From Lachnospiraceae bacterium (lineage in GTDB: Bacteria; Bacillota_A; Clostridia; Lachnospirales; Lachnospiraceae): a stretch of 24,376 nucleotides of DNA. The stretch is from assembly GCA_017464645.1 (NCBI GenBank), contig JAFTZF010000037.1, forward strand, positions 1-24,376, given 5' to 3'. A program made the translations under genes and the position numbers. Below, in pieces: positions 22,873 through 24,376 of the stretch. The notes beneath the pieces are model-generated. The model saw nothing but the letters and a program-made list of their open reading frames with translations, was not told the DNA's origin and did not search any database. The stretch's first letter is position 1. Each line of letters opens with the position of its first letter.

Positions 22873-23850
22873 ATGGGAAAGAAAAAAACTTTTGCTAAAA
22901 TAAGTGGGCGAGAAGCAATGGTGATCGTGATTATCATTGCCATGGCTGTTGCGTTTAGTCTTCTCAGTCCTACTTTTAGAACTTATTCCACATTTGTAAG
23001 CGTACTGGATTATTCTTACTATATTTCATTGATGGCCATGGGCGTTATCTTCCCGCTGATCACAGGTGGTGTAGACCTTTCCATTGGTACCGGATTGATC
23101 TGTTACTCCCTGGTTGGAGGATATCTGGTTGTTTATCAGGATGTGCCCGTTGTGGTAGGCTTGCTGGTATGCGTAGTGTTTGGTATGCTGATTGGATTGC
23201 TTAACGGTGTTCTGGTTGCAATTATGGACCTGCCGCCTTTCCTGGCAACTCTGTGTACCTGTATGATCACCAGAGGTTTGGGACCTGCACTTTGTGGTGG
23301 CTTCGGTATCTCCTGGCCTTCTGCTCTGTCAGAGGATGGATGGTTCAGAAAGGCTTTCCGATTTACTTCAGAAAGCGGAAGGGTTATTCCCATTGGTATT
23401 GTAATGATTGTGGTGCTGGTAATTATCATGTCCTTTGTATTGAATCACACCAGAGTAGGACGATATACCATCGCAATCGGAAGTAATAAGGAAGCGACCA
23501 AGCTGGCCGGTGTAAATGTGAAGTTTTATCACATCACTGCTTATGTGATCTCCGGTTTATTTGCAGGACTTGCAGCAATTGCTTATTCTTCCACATATGT
23601 AACCATTTATCCGGGAACCGGTGCAGGCTTCGAGCTGGATGCGATCGGTGGAGCTATCGTAGGTGGTGTATCCGCAAGTGGTGGTTCAGGAACGGTTCTG
23701 GGAGCATTCCTGGGTGTTCTGGTTATCTGTCTGATGAAGATTGGTTTACCCTTTATCGGTCTGCAGGCCAACTGGCAGCAGATTTTTACCGGACTGGTAT
23801 TGATTGGCGCTGTATTGGTAGATGTTATCAAGAAGAAAAAAGTGGCATAG
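22873..23850 (+). CDS. Sugar ABC transporter permease 2 (RbsC/MglC family)
   Basis: A 325-residue polytopic membrane protein homologous to permease 1. ITGGVDLSIG matches the partner's ATGGIDFSIG. ISWPSALSEDGWFR matches its SWP...DGWYR loop. GSNKEATKLAGVNVKFYH matches the ATPase-contact loop. The gene begins 14 nt after the ATPase stop with AGGAGG upstream. Two different permeases around one double ATPase imply a heterodimeric channel. Most ribose/galactose systems have one permease gene that forms a homodimer. Confidence 0.93.
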   Translation: MGKKKTFAKISGREAMVIVIIIAMAVAFSLLSPTFRTYSTFVSVLDYSYYISLMAMGVIFPLITGGVDLSIGTGLICYSLVGGYLVVYQDVPVVVGLLVCVVFGMLIGLLNGVLVAIMDLPPFLATLCTCMITRGLGPALCGGFGISWPSALSEDGWFRKAFRFTSESGRVIPIGIVMIVVLVIIMSFVLNHTRVGRYTIAIGSNKEATKLAGVNVKFYHITAYVISGLFAGLAAIAYSSTYVTIYPGTGAGFELDAIGGAIVGGVSASGGSGTVLGAFLGVLVICLMKIGLPFIGLQANWQQIFTGLVLIGAVLVDVIKKKKVA

Positions 23851-23859
23851 TCCGGATGC

Positions 23860-23888
23860 TTGTGAGGGAAACATTTTTGTAGTATAGT
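23860..23888 (+). promoter_or_regulatory. Internal promoter before the binding lipoprotein
   Basis: TTGTGA (23860-23865) and TATAGT (23883-23888) have a 17-nt spacer. No terminator is seen between permease 2 and this point, so the gene may be read from both promoters. Confidence 0.65.
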
Positions 23889-23946
23889 GAAAGAGGTATG
23901 TAACCGAGAGGTTTCATATAAATTTAATTCCATAAGGAGGAAGAAA

Positions 23947-24376
23947 ATGAAAAAGAAAATTTTAGCTGTAGTATTATGCTTGGCAATGGTTCTTTCCATG
24001 GCAGCATGTGCTAACACCACAGCAAACAATGACGCCGAGCAGGGCGGAGAAGAAGCATTACACTTCGAAGTTATCGTTAAGAGCTTCCAGTCTACTTACT
24101 GGCAGGCAGCTGTTAAGGGTATTGAGCAGGCTTGTGATGAGCTGGGCGTAACTGCTAACACCAATGGACCGGCAAGCGAGTCTGATATCGCTGACCAGGT
24201 TCAGATGCTGGATGATGCTATCGCAAAGAATCCGTCCGGAATCGGTCTGGCAGCTTGCGATACCGAATCTGTAATTGACTCTCTTGCAAAAGCATTAGAG
24301 GCTGGTATCCCCGTAGTTTGCTTCGATACTGGTGTTCCGAACGCTCCGGAAGGCTCCGTATACGCAACCGTAGCTA
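23947..24376 (+). CDS. Sugar-binding lipoprotein of the ABC transporter (truncated by window end)
   Basis: The first 143 codons of a substrate-binding lipoprotein are visible; the rest lies beyond the window. The signal peptide ends in lipobox SMAAC (Cys21), then a short linker. The type I binding fold starts at about residue 36 (FEVIVKSFQSTYWQAAVKGIEQA), followed by DQVQMLDDAIAKNPSGIGLAACD and AGIPVVCFDTGVPN. This is the Peripla_BP_4 (ribose/galactose) family, a distant relative of the orphan protein at 18381. AAGGAGG precedes ATG 23947. Its own promoter suggests excess expression over the membrane components, as is usual for binding proteins. Confidence 0.93.
   Translation, partial: MKKKILAVVLCLAMVLSMAACANTTANNDAEQGGEEALHFEVIVKSFQSTYWQAAVKGIEQACDELGVTANTNGPASESDIADQVQMLDDAIAKNPSGIGLAACDTESVIDSLAKALEAGIPVVCFDTGVPNAPEGSVYATVA

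Noticed and set aside
1..24376. Mobile elements, prophage genes or CRISPR arrays
   Set aside because: No transposase, integrase, terminal inverted repeats or regularly spaced direct repeats were seen.

Overview
The window looks like the chromosome of a gut-type Clostridia, most likely Lachnospiraceae. The support is qualitative: moderate GC content, Firmicutes-type AGGAGG ribosome binding sites, the gdpP-rplI-dnaB gene order, a SleB-type hydrolase, a VanW protein, DUF1858 and ferredoxin mini-genes, and a B12-radical SAM DUF4080 protein beside nth. Nothing resembles a prophage, IS element or CRISPR array. Nearly all genes are on the plus strand; the exceptions are a ferredoxin and a small lipoprotein.

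Layout. Positions 1-208 hold the 3' end of one tRNA, a complete tRNA-Gly(UCC) and a terminator. Positions 276-3529 form a tightly packed operon: B12-radical SAM protein, endonuclease III, DEDDh exonuclease and a 33-residue membrane peptide. The first three genes overlap by ATGA. Next come a secreted VanW/peptidoglycan-binding protein (3581), a HypE-like AIR-synthase-family protein (5030), a class I aminotransferase (6065), TrmL (7245) and a secreted coiled-coil/SleB cell wall hydrolase (7783). tRNA-Pro(CGG) lies at 9148 with its own promoter, a leader hairpin and a terminator. gdpP-rplI-dnaB follow at 9383-13290, then a MerR/RacA-like DNA-binding coiled-coil protein at 13615. Two matching palindromes bracket the promoter of that gene.

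Positions 14186-14873 are a small redox cluster: a minus-strand 2[4Fe-4S] ferredoxin and a plus-strand DUF1858 protein, transcribed divergently from two well-formed promoters. An alpha/beta hydrolase (14985) and a membrane-anchored secreted SGNH hydrolase (16108) follow, each with its own promoter.

The right end (17775-24376) is sugar-related. It holds an L-fucose mutarotase-like protein (FucU), a lone sugar-binding lipoprotein, a convergent lipoprotein of unknown family, and a ribose/galactose-type ABC transporter. The transporter order is permease, double ATPase, second permease, binding lipoprotein, and the last gene is cut by the window end. A strong sigma-A-type promoter drives the transporter. 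A perfect 11-bp inverted repeat lies upstream of it, between the divergent promoters. The binding protein also has its own promoter, as expected if it is needed in excess.

The least explained elements are the paired palindromes around the MerR/RacA-like gene, the inverted repeat before the ABC operon, the two-permease transporter beside fucU and an orphan binding protein, the coiled-coil/SleB fusion, the orphan B12-radical SAM enzyme, and the hairpin abutting tRNA-Pro.
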